Shown: positions 6,073 through 15,240 of the stretch, piece by piece
Numbering within the stretch: the first letter of the stretch is position 1
How the letters are laid out: each line of letters begins with the position of its first letter
Virus record (IMG/VR): IMGVR_UViG_3300047558_000238
Location: 1 to 64,000 of that record
Length of the DNA stretch: 64,000 nt
Reading direction: 5' to 3' (one strand)
Origin: a virus
The notes under the pieces: generated by a model
The model's input: the letters and a program-made list of their open reading frames with translations, nothing else
Told to the model about the DNA's origin: nothing
Database searches by the model: none
Position numbers and translations under genes: made by a program

Positions 6073-7812
6073 TTGGGAATTTTCAAACGCGAAGATAAGA
6101 AGTCGACCGGAGCTGCAAGCTCTGGCGTTCGCGCATCTGCACCTAAGAATGCAACACGAGTGGCTCCTGGAGTCTCTGTTGACTCATTTGGAATCGTATA
6201 CGCCGAACCAGCAGCGTTCAACGCGCCTCGCCCACTGACAGCTGCTGCTGCTCAGATTAGACTTGACGACAAAGGTGAAGCAGAGCAGTTTAAGTCACGC
6301 CGTCAGTCGGCTGCCACTGCCTGGCAGTCAGAAGCATGGGAGTACTACGATGCAATTGGTGAAATTAAATACGCTTTTAACCTTGTGGCGTCTGTCGTTT
6401 CGCGTATCCGTCTTTACGCAGCTGTTGTAGATAACCCAGCAGAAACTCCTGCACCTATTCGCTTAAGCGAGGCCATTGACGAGAACCTAGCTGCAGCTGC
6501 AGAGCGTGCACTTAGCCGTCTTGACAGCGCATACGGAGGCCAGGCTGGTCTTCTCAAGGATGCAGCCCTAAACCTTCAGGTTACCGGCGAGTGCTACCTT
6601 GTTCAGGTTCCAGAGCGTATCGGATCGGGCCTCCCCGAGTCATGGGACATCCGCTCTGTAGATGAGCTTCAGGTTGACGCTAAGGGCAGCTACATCATCA
6701 ATCCTCGTCGCGATGTCGGCGGTAGCAGCTCAATGATGGGCACCGGAACTAACCGAGATGCCATCCGTCTGCCAAATGGCTCATTTGTTGGTCGTGTATG
6801 GAGAAGCCACCCACGCTACTCAATGGAGTCTGACAGCTCGCTACGCGGCCTTCTAGACCTTTGTGCAGAACTACTGCTCCTGAACCGTACTTTCCGCGCT
6901 ACGGCCCGTTCTCGCCTCAATGCGGGTGCACTCTACCTACCTGATGGTCTCTCAGTAGCGGCGTCTCCAGACCCAGACTATCCATACGATTCAGAAGACG
7001 GTCTTGGTTCAGGTTTCACTGCTGAAGAAGCAGAAGATGAATTTGAAGAGCAACTTATCGATGCGATGACAACTCCGATTCGCGATGAAGAATCTGCGAG
7101 CGCGGTTGTTCCTCTTATCATTCGTGGTCCTGCAGAACTTGGTGACCGCATCAAGCAGTTCAAGTTCGAGCGTTCATTCGACCCAGCTCGTGCTCAGCGT
7201 GCAGACCGCGTACTAGAGCGCATCATGCAGGGCCTAGACGTCCCTAAGGACGTTGTGACGGGCCTAGCGAACGTTAAGTATTCTAACGCTCTTCAGATCG
7301 ATGAGGCCCTCTACAAGGCTCACATCGAGCCTCTGATGCTTCTTATCGTTGACGCACTGACAGTCATGTACTTGCGTCCATACCTGATTTCGATTGGCTA
7401 CCCAGAGTCTGAAGTTAGAAAAGTTCAGATTTGGTATGACCCATCTCAGGTTGCTACTCGCAATGACCGTGCTGCAGATGCTGACTCTGGCTTTGACAAG
7501 ATGGCAGTCAGCTTCGAAGCATGGAGACGTGCTCACGGATTCTCGGATGCAGATGCTCCGACTCCAAACGAAGTTGCAACTCGCCTACTGATGTCTCGAG
7601 CTATGTTCACTCCAGAGTTAACTCAGGCACTACTTGGAACGATCGCGCCTGACATCATGAAGAGCGCTCGCTCTGCATCTCAGGAAGCTTCTGGTGCAGA
7701 GATTCCACCAGAGGTAGATAAGATTCTCCAGGAGGCTACTGGTGTAGCTGCTCCTGGCGGTACCGAAGCCGTAGAGACTCCACCACCACCACTAGCTGAA
7801 CCAGAGGCATAA
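6073..7812 (+). CDS. Portal protein
   Basis: The 579-residue length, position just after terminase and typical content (EYYDAIGEIKYAFNLVASVV, then a basic central region and IMQGLDVPKDVVTG followed by KYSNALQIDEALYKAHIEPL) fit a siphovirus portal, the dodecameric ring through which DNA enters the head. The start is TTG 6073, preceded by AGGGAG. The N-terminal 60 residues are Ser/Ala-rich and disordered; the C-terminus is Pro/Glu-rich. The next gene starts two bases after the stop. Confidence 0.85.
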   Translation: MGIFKREDKKSTGAASSGVRASAPKNATRVAPGVSVDSFGIVYAEPAAFNAPRPLTAAAAQIRLDDKGEAEQFKSRRQSAATAWQSEAWEYYDAIGEIKYAFNLVASVVSRIRLYAAVVDNPAETPAPIRLSEAIDENLAAAAERALSRLDSAYGGQAGLLKDAALNLQVTGECYLVQVPERIGSGLPESWDIRSVDELQVDAKGSYIINPRRDVGGSSSMMGTGTNRDAIRLPNGSFVGRVWRSHPRYSMESDSSLRGLLDLCAELLLLNRTFRATARSRLNAGALYLPDGLSVAASPDPDYPYDSEDGLGSGFTAEEAEDEFEEQLIDAMTTPIRDEESASAVVPLIIRGPAELGDRIKQFKFERSFDPARAQRADRVLERIMQGLDVPKDVVTGLANVKYSNALQIDEALYKAHIEPLMLLIVDALTVMYLRPYLISIGYPESEVRKVQIWYDPSQVATRNDRAADADSGFDKMAVSFEAWRRAHGFSDADAPTPNEVATRLLMSRAMFTPELTQALLGTIAPDIMKSARSASQEASGAEIPPEVDKILQEATGVAAPGGTEAVETPPPPLAEPEA

Positions 7813-7814
7813 TT

Positions 7815-8270
7815 ATGGATGAAAAAAATACACCGCTAGCTAAGGCTCTAGCAATCACTCTTAGTGACCTAGTTACCTTCAGCTTCATCGCTCAGGGGTA
7901 CCACTGGAACGTTATTGGCTCTGACTTCAAGGAGTACCACGGTCTTTTTGGTGACCTATACGGTGATGTCTCTGGCTCAATTGACCCAATTGCAGAGAAC
8001 ATCCTTAAGCTTGGCTTCGAGGCACCATACCTACTAGCAGACTTCCAGTCAATGACTCGTATCAACGAAGAGCGTGTTGTTGGTGGCGAGCCAGTCCAGA
8101 TGGTCGAGTCACTAGTACGAATCAACGAAGGCTTGATTGAAGAGCTTAAGGCCCTATTCCGCCTAGCTAATGAGCTAGACGAGCAGGGCATTGCAAACTA
8201 CACTGCTGACCGCATTGACGCCCACCAGAAGTGGCAGTGGCAGCTCAAGGCAACTCTAGGTATTCGCTAA
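7815..8270 (+). CDS. Dps-like ferritin-family protein
   Basis: The 151 residues follow the Dps pattern: a helix leading to GYHWNVIG (H30), then FKEYHGLFGDLY (H42) 12 residues later, and DPIAEN giving D57 and E61. These correspond to the inter-subunit ferroxidase ligands; the position of E. coli D67 is G46, with D47 beside it. The C-terminal helix DRIDAHQKWQWQLKATL also fits. Dps proteins oxidise ferrous iron, store it and often protect DNA. Lying between portal and head proteins, it may be packaged in the virion or shield DNA in the cell. It pairs logically with the upstream heme oxygenase. Oligomerisation and iron binding are inferred. Confidence 0.8.
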   Translation: MDEKNTPLAKALAITLSDLVTFSFIAQGYHWNVIGSDFKEYHGLFGDLYGDVSGSIDPIAENILKLGFEAPYLLADFQSMTRINEERVVGGEPVQMVESLVRINEGLIEELKALFRLANELDEQGIANYTADRIDAHQKWQWQLKATLGIR

Positions 8271-8289
8271 ATCTTAAGGTAAAAGAACA

Positions 8290-8790
8290 ATGAAAGCTTG
8301 GGAATACTACATCACCCGAGATGATCTAGTTAGCCTACACGAGGAGCTAACTTCAGAAGTCTCTGAGTCTCGTAGGATCTCTTTGGAGTCACTCGAGGAA
8401 GTTGCTCTACGTGCATCTGCTGCGTATGAGCACCTCGACTCAGCTGAAGAAGTACAGAATGCAATCCTCTGGGATGCAACTAACCTAGCTGAATACTCGG
8501 CACTAGGAGCATCAGAGATGGCCGAGGATTTGCTAAGCAGATACTCAGACCTTTTGCCTGCTGGACACCCAAACCATGAGTCGCATTCTCTAGAGGAGCG
8601 GGCTAGATGGACAGCAGGTGCTCCAGAGCTAGATGAGCTAAGCAGAGAGGCCATCCTGGCTGCGATGCTACCAACTGAAGATAAAATTCAGGAACTGCAC
8701 GCCACTGCTAGAGTCCGTGCAATGATTGCTTCTGGGAAGTTGTCTTCCGAGACTGCACGCTTGATCTATTTAGCAACAGAGTCAGAATAA
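8290..8790 (+). CDS. Hypothetical helical acidic protein
   Basis: A 166-residue, Glu/Ala/Ser-rich, apparently all-helical protein (WEYYITRDDLVSLHEELTSE at the start). I recognise no domain. It starts 20 bases after the Dps-like gene, with AAGGTAAAAGAACA just upstream serving as ribosome site. Its place among head genes suggests a minor virion or assembly role, unproven. Confidence 0.6.
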   Translation: MKAWEYYITRDDLVSLHEELTSEVSESRRISLESLEEVALRASAAYEHLDSAEEVQNAILWDATNLAEYSALGASEMAEDLLSRYSDLLPAGHPNHESHSLEERARWTAGAPELDELSREAILAAMLPTEDKIQELHATARVRAMIASGKLSSETARLIYLATESE

Positions 8791-8848
8791 ATTCAGATCA
8801 GCGAAGCTGGTGTAGTGGTACAATCCTACTAGGTTAGTCACCACTTAG

Positions 8849-8858
8849 GGTAAACTTA
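8849..8858 (+). promoter_or_regulatory. Variant late-promoter-like element
   Basis: GGTAAACTTA, with TATATG just after it, lies 35 bases before the giant gene at 8894. It resembles the GGTAAAAT element of other operons but is not an exact copy. A 6-bp dyad AGTGGT/ACCACT lies just upstream within 8815-8847. Confidence 0.3.
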
Positions 8859-8893
8859 TATGTAGCCCTTAACTACTTCGTAGAGGATCTTTA

Positions 8894-11728
8894 ATGTCTG
8901 ACATCCTTCTTGCCCTTCTAGCTGCCGACGGTAACTCAGCCGCGGCTCGTAGAGCCCGCGTAGCGCTTCAGCCTCGAGACAAGTACGGCCGCTGGGTCAC
9001 TACTGGAGCTCGACTATTCGCTAGCCTAGACCTTGGCAATGGTGCCTTTGGTAAGGTAAAGGGCCGCGCTATTGGTGGTACTAATAAAAAGGGCGAAATC
9101 CGTATGCTCGTGGGCAAGGGCTACGAGAAGTTCGGCATCCCTGAGAACACTGTACTGACAGTTAAGTCAACTAACGGTGAGCTATTTGCTGCAACTCTTG
9201 ATGCAGACTTCCTAAAGAAGAAGGGTATCGACCCTAACCTAAAGCACGCGCTACCTAAGGCTCTAGAGAACCAGCCTCAGACTCTGGCTTCGATGGACCC
9301 TCAGCCAGCTGACGCGCTTGACATTGATCTTGCTACAAACGGTCTTAGCGACGCTGAAGACAAGGAGCTCCGTAAGGAGCGTGACCAGGAGCCTCTAGCT
9401 AAGCTCCCGCCTGCAATGGAAGTTGCAGAAGGTCAGCAGGTTAAGGACATCGTTGAGTCTGCAGAAGCTGGCACACCAACTCCTGAAGCAACTCCTGAGG
9501 CTGAGACTCCTGTAGAAAAAGCAACTCTAGCTCCTGCCAGTTCTGCAGATGACGCTATTGCAAATGCACTTGCCAAGGTAGCTCTAGGTTACGATGCTCC
9601 AAACCTTGACACTCTGATTCAGGCAGCTCAGACTCCTGGAGCTAAGCCTAAGCTAATCAACACATCAATCAAGGACATTAAGGCTGGAGATATTATTCAG
9701 CTAACCCCTGTTAAGGGCGCTCCACCGGTTGACTATCGAGTTGTAAGCAATGCTCCTAGAACTACGCTAAATGGCGATACTGTATACGACCTTAAGATTG
9801 ATGACAATGGTCGAGTAGCTACTGTAATGAAGAACGGTATTGGTCCTCAATACTCGATTGGTCGCTACGATATTCCAGCCAAGCCAGCCGCTGCTCCTGC
9901 AGCAACTGCGCCTGCTAAGTCAGCCAAGCCAGCCAAGCCAGCCAAGCCAGCCAAGCCAGCCAAGCCAGCTGCTAATGCCCCTGCAGCTCCAGCTGCTCCA
10001 GCGGCTCCTGCAGCTGACGGCTCAGCTGCACTCACTCCTAAGAAGAAGGTGACTACTGGAACAAAGAAGCCTAAGAATCAGGCAATCCAGGCAGCACTTG
10101 CTAAGGGCCGCAAGGACGATGGTAAGGACATTACTCCAGACCCACTAAAGGGTCTAGATGACTACCGCAATAAGATAATCACTCCACTCTTTGATGAGAA
10201 TGGAAAGCCACTTCTTACTGGTAAGAAGGATGACAAGGGCAACCCGATTGCAGTTGAAGATCCAGACGCAATTGTCAATGCCCTTCTTGAAGAGAACCCT
10301 CAGGCAAAGGTTGACAAGGATGGCGCAATCATCCTTGAGCGTGGAGACTACACAGACGCTGATGGCACTGCCTTCAAGTATGAGGTAGCTGTCCAGAAGA
10401 CCCACGACAACAAGTTCATGGAGCGATACAGCTTCATCAATGCTGCAACTGGTGATCGCCAGGACTTCTACCACTACGACTACAAGGATAGCTTCAAGGG
10501 TATCTACGGAGAAAAGAACGGTGTAATGGTCTTTAGAGACCAGCTACTTGGTAAGTCGACTCCTGGAAACCCTAACAGCCCTGAAATCCAGAAGTGGTTT
10601 GGAAAGTACACCTCGCTAGAGCGTCGTATTCGCTACTTCCGTAACAAGTCAGGTGTTGGCAAGCAGATCGATGACCAGACTCTTGCTGAAGCAAAGAACA
10701 TGAAGCTCCTCACTCCTGATGAGGTAATCCGTAAGTACCTACACGGTAGACCTAGAACCCTTAACCGCAACGGTACTGTTGACCAGAAGTTCCTACAAAG
10801 CTTCTGGGAAATCCTAGATCAGGATGCATCAGCAACTAACCCTCAGGCTCTTGAGGCAATGGTACAGCTACTAGGTAGACTACCTGACAATGACAACTCA
10901 AGAGGTCTACTGATCTCTAACCTGAGAAAGACTATTGCTACCCGCTATGCAGGTAAGCCTGGTGCTCAGAAGCTAGCAACATTTGCTAAGAACATCGAAG
11001 TTCAGATCATGAATGGTGACTTCGACCTTCGCGACATCCAGCGCCGCCCATGGGCATCGCGTGATGGTAGAACAATCATCGAGCGTGGCGACAAGGTTCG
11101 CTACTATAACAACGAAGGTGAGACTTCTGTCGGTACAGTTCTTGGCTTGAACCCTTCAGTAGCAGGGTATGACGACACTGTTCGTATTCGCTTTGCTAAC
11201 GGAGTTGTATCTAACATTCTTGCAGCTAAGTACTTGGACCGTTTGACTGGCACTGATGAGGAAGATACTCCAGCATCTAAGTACATACCATCACTGAGAG
11301 GCGATGCTATGCGTGCTGCCCGTGGTGTTGTAGTCACACCAGGAGCACCTGCAGGTAAGGCTAAGTCTGAGAGAAATAGCAGCAACCCTAGCGTTGACTT
11401 TGGAGATAAGTCGAGACAGCAGGATGACGGCACTGATGGTCAGTCTTCTGACGTAGCAGATCCATACCTAGGAAACTCCGGTGCACCTGCTGATCAGGCT
11501 CCTGCCGCAGATGCCACTCCAGCAGCTCCAGTCGGAAACGTAGTACTGCTAGACACTGGAGACGCCTTCTATGGTCCTGATGGTAGCTACCTAGGTACAG
11601 TTGTAGAGACCATTGAAGTTGAAGCTAAGGATGGCGGAGAGCCTGGACTAGCTGTCTACTACATGGATGAAAATGGCGACGAGCACTACGACGTTCTAGA
11701 GAAGAGCGAGAACCGCGGCCCAAAATAA
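8894..11728 (+). CDS. Large virion protein, N-terminal part of a frameshifted polyprotein
   Basis: The 944-residue frame opens with a helical segment and the motif QPRDKYGRWV near residues 26-35, shared with the proteins at 15663 and 17788 and typical of actinophage head-maturation proteins. A low-complexity linker of Lys-Pro-Ala repeats (about 335-380) follows. Later come a charged alpha/beta region, and an SH3/KOW-like stretch (GDKVRYYNNEGETSVGTV, about 735-790). The last codons CCA AAA TAA lie in a canonical slippery heptamer with a downstream stem-loop, so a fraction of ribosomes should continue in the -1 frame to give about 1946 residues. The ribosome site is GAGGATC. Function unknown; packaged minor head protein is likely. 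Confidence 0.7.
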   Translation: MSDILLALLAADGNSAAARRARVALQPRDKYGRWVTTGARLFASLDLGNGAFGKVKGRAIGGTNKKGEIRMLVGKGYEKFGIPENTVLTVKSTNGELFAATLDADFLKKKGIDPNLKHALPKALENQPQTLASMDPQPADALDIDLATNGLSDAEDKELRKERDQEPLAKLPPAMEVAEGQQVKDIVESAEAGTPTPEATPEAETPVEKATLAPASSADDAIANALAKVALGYDAPNLDTLIQAAQTPGAKPKLINTSIKDIKAGDIIQLTPVKGAPPVDYRVVSNAPRTTLNGDTVYDLKIDDNGRVATVMKNGIGPQYSIGRYDIPAKPAAAPAATAPAKSAKPAKPAKPAKPAKPAANAPAAPAAPAAPAADGSAALTPKKKVTTGTKKPKNQAIQAALAKGRKDDGKDITPDPLKGLDDYRNKIITPLFDENGKPLLTGKKDDKGNPIAVEDPDAIVNALLEENPQAKVDKDGAIILERGDYTDADGTAFKYEVAVQKTHDNKFMERYSFINAATGDRQDFYHYDYKDSFKGIYGEKNGVMVFRDQLLGKSTPGNPNSPEIQKWFGKYTSLERRIRYFRNKSGVGKQIDDQTLAEAKNMKLLTPDEVIRKYLHGRPRTLNRNGTVDQKFLQSFWEILDQDASATNPQALEAMVQLLGRLPDNDNSRGLLISNLRKTIATRYAGKPGAQKLATFAKNIEVQIMNGDFDLRDIQRRPWASRDGRTIIERGDKVRYYNNEGETSVGTVLGLNPSVAGYDDTVRIRFANGVVSNILAAKYLDRLTGTDEEDTPASKYIPSLRGDAMRAARGVVVTPGAPAGKAKSERNSSNPSVDFGDKSRQQDDGTDGQSSDVADPYLGNSGAPADQAPAADATPAAPVGNVVLLDTGDAFYGPDGSYLGTVVETIEVEAKDGGEPGLAVYYMDENGDEHYDVLEKSENRGPK
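9921..9968 (+). repeat. Five-fold 9-bp tandem repeat coding for Lys-Pro-Ala
   Basis: CAGCCAAGC is repeated about five times without interruption and codes for the AKP linker of the large virion protein. Identical codons suggest recent expansion by slippage. Confidence 0.85.
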
Positions 11729-11776
11729 ATAGGGCTGCGGTACCGTCGACTCCAAACGACGGAACTTCAGCCCAGG
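11719..11776 (+). promoter_or_regulatory. Programmed -1 ribosomal frameshift signal
   Basis: The heptamer CCCAAAA (11719-11725) lies in the required phase C-CCA-AAA, immediately before the TAA at 11726. After a six-base spacer, GGGCTG (11732-11737) pairs perfectly with CAGCCC (11768-11773 region), and inside it CCGTCG pairs perfectly with CGACGG around an eight-base loop. This is the classic pattern of slippery site, spacer and stimulatory stem. The -1 frame is open from here to 14733. Confidence is high for the pattern, lower for efficiency. Confidence 0.85.
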
Positions 11777-14733
11777 CTCCTGCGGCAACTGTTAAGAGCA
11801 CTAGCGGTCGTGAGTTTGATACTAGTGCACTACGCGCACCTAGAAAAGTAGGTCCAGGTAGACCACCAAAGGTCATTAACCCACCTGATATGAAGCCACT
11901 TGAAGACCTCAAGAAGGCTATCTATGACAGCATTCCTGGAAACCATGACTCAGACAAGTTGAATAATCTTATCGATGCAGCAAAGGCTGCTCGAGAGGGT
12001 AACGATGAGCCAGCATATGTTAAGGCACTATTAGACCTAACTACCTTCCACAAGGATAGTTTTGCCGATGACGAGACGTACACTCCTCTCTCAGTTAAGG
12101 GCGACTCTTTCCTAGAGAAGAAGAGCGTGGCAATCATCACCGCCAGAACTCAGAAGTACGCTAGATCAGGTAACAAGCCTCAGACTGTAGCGGACGTACT
12201 AAAAGAGTCAGAGCGTTCACTGCGTAACAGACTGCCAAATATTTCGGCACTATTCGCAACCCATACTGGATGGGATGTCATCGGTCCTAGCCGTGAATCG
12301 CAGCGCCTCCAGGCCGAGTTCTCTGAGATCTACAAGAAGCTAGGAGCTTCAGACTCAGAGGCGTCATACAAGGCAATGACTAGCACCACTAAGGAGCTAA
12401 ACCGTCGCCGTGATGATGTTAACGCTGCAGTAATCACCGTTAAGAATGCTGGATCGAACAACGAAATCTATGTCCACATGGATGCAGACTCGTACGACCC
12501 AACTGACCCTAATGCTGGCTACATGCCTAAGGCTACTCAGGCTGACATCGACAATACAATCGACGCCATGAGAACTGCCACTAAGGGTGGTCTGTTCAAG
12601 GACCGCGTAGTAGTTCACTTATTGCCAGAAGCCTACAAAGTACCTAATTCAGACGGCTCTAGTGAGAAGAATACAGCAGCTTTTACCTATGACGGCTCTG
12701 ATCACATCTTTGCATTCGTAGATCGAATTAACGCACTTCCTGGCTCTACAGCAGCTCCAGCTGATTGGTGGTCAACAGATATTGTTGACTCTAAGACAGC
12801 ATATGGTCACATCATTTCGCACGAAGTTGGTCACCTACTAAAGAACAAGCTATATGGTGCCAAGAGCGGTAAGTCAGAGACTGACTTCAATACTGATGTT
12901 GAAAACTTCTCTGCTGGAAAGTACACTCCTGTAGCTACCCCTGAAGCTGCAACCTCTAAGAGCTCAATAAACATTGACCCTGTAGCTGATCTAGGTATCG
13001 ATACTGACGGCATTGTAAAATCTAAGACCACTGCTGGCTCGGACCTATCAGGCCAGACATTGACTAGACAGCTGGGCTCTAACCCAGGCGGGTTTACAAC
13101 TGACCCTACTACTGGCGAGACAGTCTACGTTAAGGTGCAAAAGAGCGAGCTACATGCTCAGAATGAGACTCTAGCTGCAGCATTCTATGCTAAAGCTGGT
13201 CTGATGTCTGCCGATACTCGACTAGGCACTAAAGATGGTCAGGTAATTACTTACGCACCGAATATCCCTAACGCTCAGACTGGTATCGACTATAGCGATA
13301 AGGGCTTCATCGAGAAGCTACAGAAGGGCTATGCAATGGACGCTCTTCTAGCTAACTGGGATAGCATGGCAAACGATGCCAATATCATGCGCGACATGAG
13401 CGGTAATCCTATCTGGATTGACCCAGGCGGCTCGCTACTGTTCAGAGCTCAGGGTGCTCGTAAGACCAACTTTGGTGATACTGTATCTGAACTTGACAGC
13501 CTAATCACTTCTACTTCTACTGGAACTAGAGTGTATGGTTCGATGACACCTCAGCAGAAGACTGACAGTGCAAAGCTAGTACAGCAGATTACTCATGCTG
13601 ATATCGACATTCTAGTTAATGGAATCATTACAGATCCAGTTGAAGCCAAGCGCCTGAGAGATACTCTCAAGAACCGTCGAGACTATATCCTTAAGCGTTT
13701 CAACCTAGAACTAGATCTAGATAAGGCGAGAGCAGATGCTCATGCTAGAAGTAACCAAGCTACTCCGACGAAGACTTCCACTAAGCTAGGAACCCCTAGC
13801 GGCAAGCCAGAACCAGTGAGCGGCCGTGGCACTGAAGACTTTGACGAGAACTTCGCCGAGCTGTATGCAAGATTTGTTCAAACTGATGATGAAGTTCCTC
13901 AGTGGTTTGTTGATCTTCTTGCAAGCCACGGCATCTCGAAGAGAACTGCTAGTAAGCTGTGGAGAGCTAACCACTCTGCAGAGGTACAGCACCTTCATGA
14001 TCAAATTGACAAGATGCTAGACCCTACCTTCCTCGGTGAGTTTAGCCAGCTTCGCGCTCAGAACCCTGGCATGCGTCAAAGTATTTATGGTCAAATGATT
14101 GCAAAGCTAAATGGCACCGATGGCGAAAAGCCAGAAGTAGTCAAGACACTAGACTCTAAGAAAGCTACAGTCTATCGTGGAGTTCACTCGGATAGTCATA
14201 GAAGAGGTAGCGCTGCTGCTAAGGCAGAGGTTGCTAAATTTAGAGATGAGTTTATAAATGGACTCATAGCTTATATGTCTAATACGACTGTGTACGGTAG
14301 CGGAACCTACTCCTCTACAAATAAGTCAACATCTCTGAGCTACTCCAATGGCGAGTCAGATCATGACCACCTATGGCAGATGAACATTAAGCCAGGTGCA
14401 AAGCTAGTAACATATGGTGGCCAGAGCAATATCGATCCAACGTTCCCGGACTTTACAGGAACCATCGATACCCTCAAGCGCAGCATGAAGTCGACACTCG
14501 CAGAGCGCGTTCAAAACGAGATGTTCCCCGACCTTGACACTACTGACCCTCAGGTAGTAGCCGAGGTGGACCGTCTTATGAAGGAGCTTCCACTAAGTGT
14601 TGGTGACTCTACCTCTAATATTGCTGGACTATTGGGCTATGATGGGGTAGAGTTGGTCATGGGCCGAGAAAGCTATGTGATTTACTTCAACCGAGGTATC
14701 TTCCAGATCCTTGACCCAGGGACAACCCCGTAG
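11725..14733 (+). CDS. Frameshift extension: zincin, kinase-like and ADP-ribosyltransferase-like domains
   Basis: In the -1 frame, 1002 residues follow the slip site. The first in-frame ATG (11890) has no ribosome site, so independent translation is unlikely. Visible regions: a zinc-protease motif ISHEVGHLL (HExxH at 12821) and a later DFDENFAELYARF (13841) that could give the third ligand; between them a kinase-like domain with glycine loop QLGSNPGGF, lysine in VYVKV, ANWDSMANDANIM and IDPGGSLLFRAQG; and a C-terminal ADP-ribosyltransferase-like region with VYRGV, a GSGTYSSTNKSTS motif and GYDGVELVMGRESY. Such enzyme-laden head proteins are known to enter the cell with DNA in other phages. 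Catalysis is inferred from motifs only. Confidence 0.7.
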   Translation: MNRAAVPSTPNDGTSAQAPAATVKSTSGREFDTSALRAPRKVGPGRPPKVINPPDMKPLEDLKKAIYDSIPGNHDSDKLNNLIDAAKAAREGNDEPAYVKALLDLTTFHKDSFADDETYTPLSVKGDSFLEKKSVAIITARTQKYARSGNKPQTVADVLKESERSLRNRLPNISALFATHTGWDVIGPSRESQRLQAEFSEIYKKLGASDSEASYKAMTSTTKELNRRRDDVNAAVITVKNAGSNNEIYVHMDADSYDPTDPNAGYMPKATQADIDNTIDAMRTATKGGLFKDRVVVHLLPEAYKVPNSDGSSEKNTAAFTYDGSDHIFAFVDRINALPGSTAAPADWWSTDIVDSKTAYGHIISHEVGHLLKNKLYGAKSGKSETDFNTDVENFSAGKYTPVATPEAATSKSSINIDPVADLGIDTDGIVKSKTTAGSDLSGQTLTRQLGSNPGGFTTDPTTGETVYVKVQKSELHAQNETLAAAFYAKAGLMSADTRLGTKDGQVITYAPNIPNAQTGIDYSDKGFIEKLQKGYAMDALLANWDSMANDANIMRDMSGNPIWIDPGGSLLFRAQGARKTNFGDTVSELDSLITSTSTGTRVYGSMTPQQKTDSAKLVQQITHADIDILVNGIITDPVEAKRLRDTLKNRRDYILKRFNLELDLDKARADAHARSNQATPTKTSTKLGTPSGKPEPVSGRGTEDFDENFAELYARFVQTDDEVPQWFVDLLASHGISKRTASKLWRANHSAEVQHLHDQIDKMLDPTFLGEFSQLRAQNPGMRQSIYGQMIAKLNGTDGEKPEVVKTLDSKKATVYRGVHSDSHRRGSAAAKAEVAKFRDEFINGLIAYMSNTTVYGSGTYSSTNKSTSLSYSNGESDHDHLWQMNIKPGAKLVTYGGQSNIDPTFPDFTGTIDTLKRSMKSTLAERVQNEMFPDLDTTDPQVVAEVDRLMKELPLSVGDSTSNIAGLLGYDGVELVMGRESYVIYFNRGIFQILDPGTTP

Positions 14734-14743
14734 GAGATAAATT

Positions 14744-15031
14744 ATGATATTGACTAGCAAAATTACAGTAGACCAGAGACTAGGTCTGGTCTACAACAAT
14801 GCTCTGGACTCAGACTACTACAGTAGAGACGGCCTCACCTGGGATGAGACTGCTGATGCTCCCGAGTATTCATTTACCTCTTACGATTTCAAAGTGTCGA
14901 TTGGCGATGCTATTAGAACTATTGACCCTTTTGGGTATAGCCTAAAGGGGCTGCCAAACGAAGTCTTGCAGTGGGTAGATCGAGTAGAAAAGCGTATGGC
15001 TGCTTCGATAGAGGAGTCTGCTGATGCCTAA
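14744..15031 (+). CDS. Hypothetical protein, 95 residues
   Basis: A soluble protein rich in Tyr and Asp (NNALDSDYYSRDGLTW). GGAGATAAATT precedes the ATG, ten bases after the polyprotein stop. The last eight bases overlap the next gene. No domain recognised; it probably belongs to the same virion-assembly transcript. Confidence 0.55.
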   Translation: MILTSKITVDQRLGLVYNNALDSDYYSRDGLTWDETADAPEYSFTSYDFKVSIGDAIRTIDPFGYSLKGLPNEVLQWVDRVEKRMAASIEESADA

Positions 15032-15227
15032 CCTAGAGAGAAACTTTAGAACCAAGTTCTCGTACACACTAGACACTACTGATGAAAACGGACCTGTCAA
15101 GGGTGAGATAGACTTAACTCAGATGACTGATGAGGAACTTTCTGGGCTCCTCTTCGCTATTCCTGAGGTAACTTCCGAGATTGTCTTCAGGGAACTAAGC
15201 AAAAAAGTAAATAACACTAACGAATAA
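15024..15227 (+). CDS. Hypothetical protein, 67 residues
   Basis: A small acidic protein (LERNFRTKFSYTLDTTDENG, then TQMTDEELSGLLFAIPEVTS). It overlaps the preceding gene by eight bases, suggesting coupled translation. No family recognised. A GGTAAAATA element follows just after its stop, so a new transcript starts there. Confidence 0.5.
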   Translation: MPNLERNFRTKFSYTLDTTDENGPVKGEIDLTQMTDEELSGLLFAIPEVTSEIVFRELSKKVNNTNE

Positions 15228-15231
15228 TAAT

Positions 15232-15240
15232 GGTAAAATA
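15232..15240 (+). promoter_or_regulatory. GGTAAAATA late-promoter-like element
   Basis: GGTAAAATA lies five bases after a stop codon and 49 bases before the ATG at 15289. The leader contains a perfect palindrome TTTCTGCGCAGAAA (15267-15280); GCGCAGAAAGA is shared with the leader of the gene at 27594. Confidence 0.55.

Noticed and set aside
8805-8860. tRNA-like stretch (GCTGGTGTAGTGGTA resembling a D-arm) before the 8894 gene
   Set aside because: No matching acceptor stem, anticodon arm or T-arm can be folded around it; it looks like leader DNA with a small dyad.
11890-11892. ATG 11890 as an independent start for the second giant ORF
   Set aside because: No ribosome site precedes it, while the frame is open upstream to a canonical -1 slippery site with a stimulatory stem.
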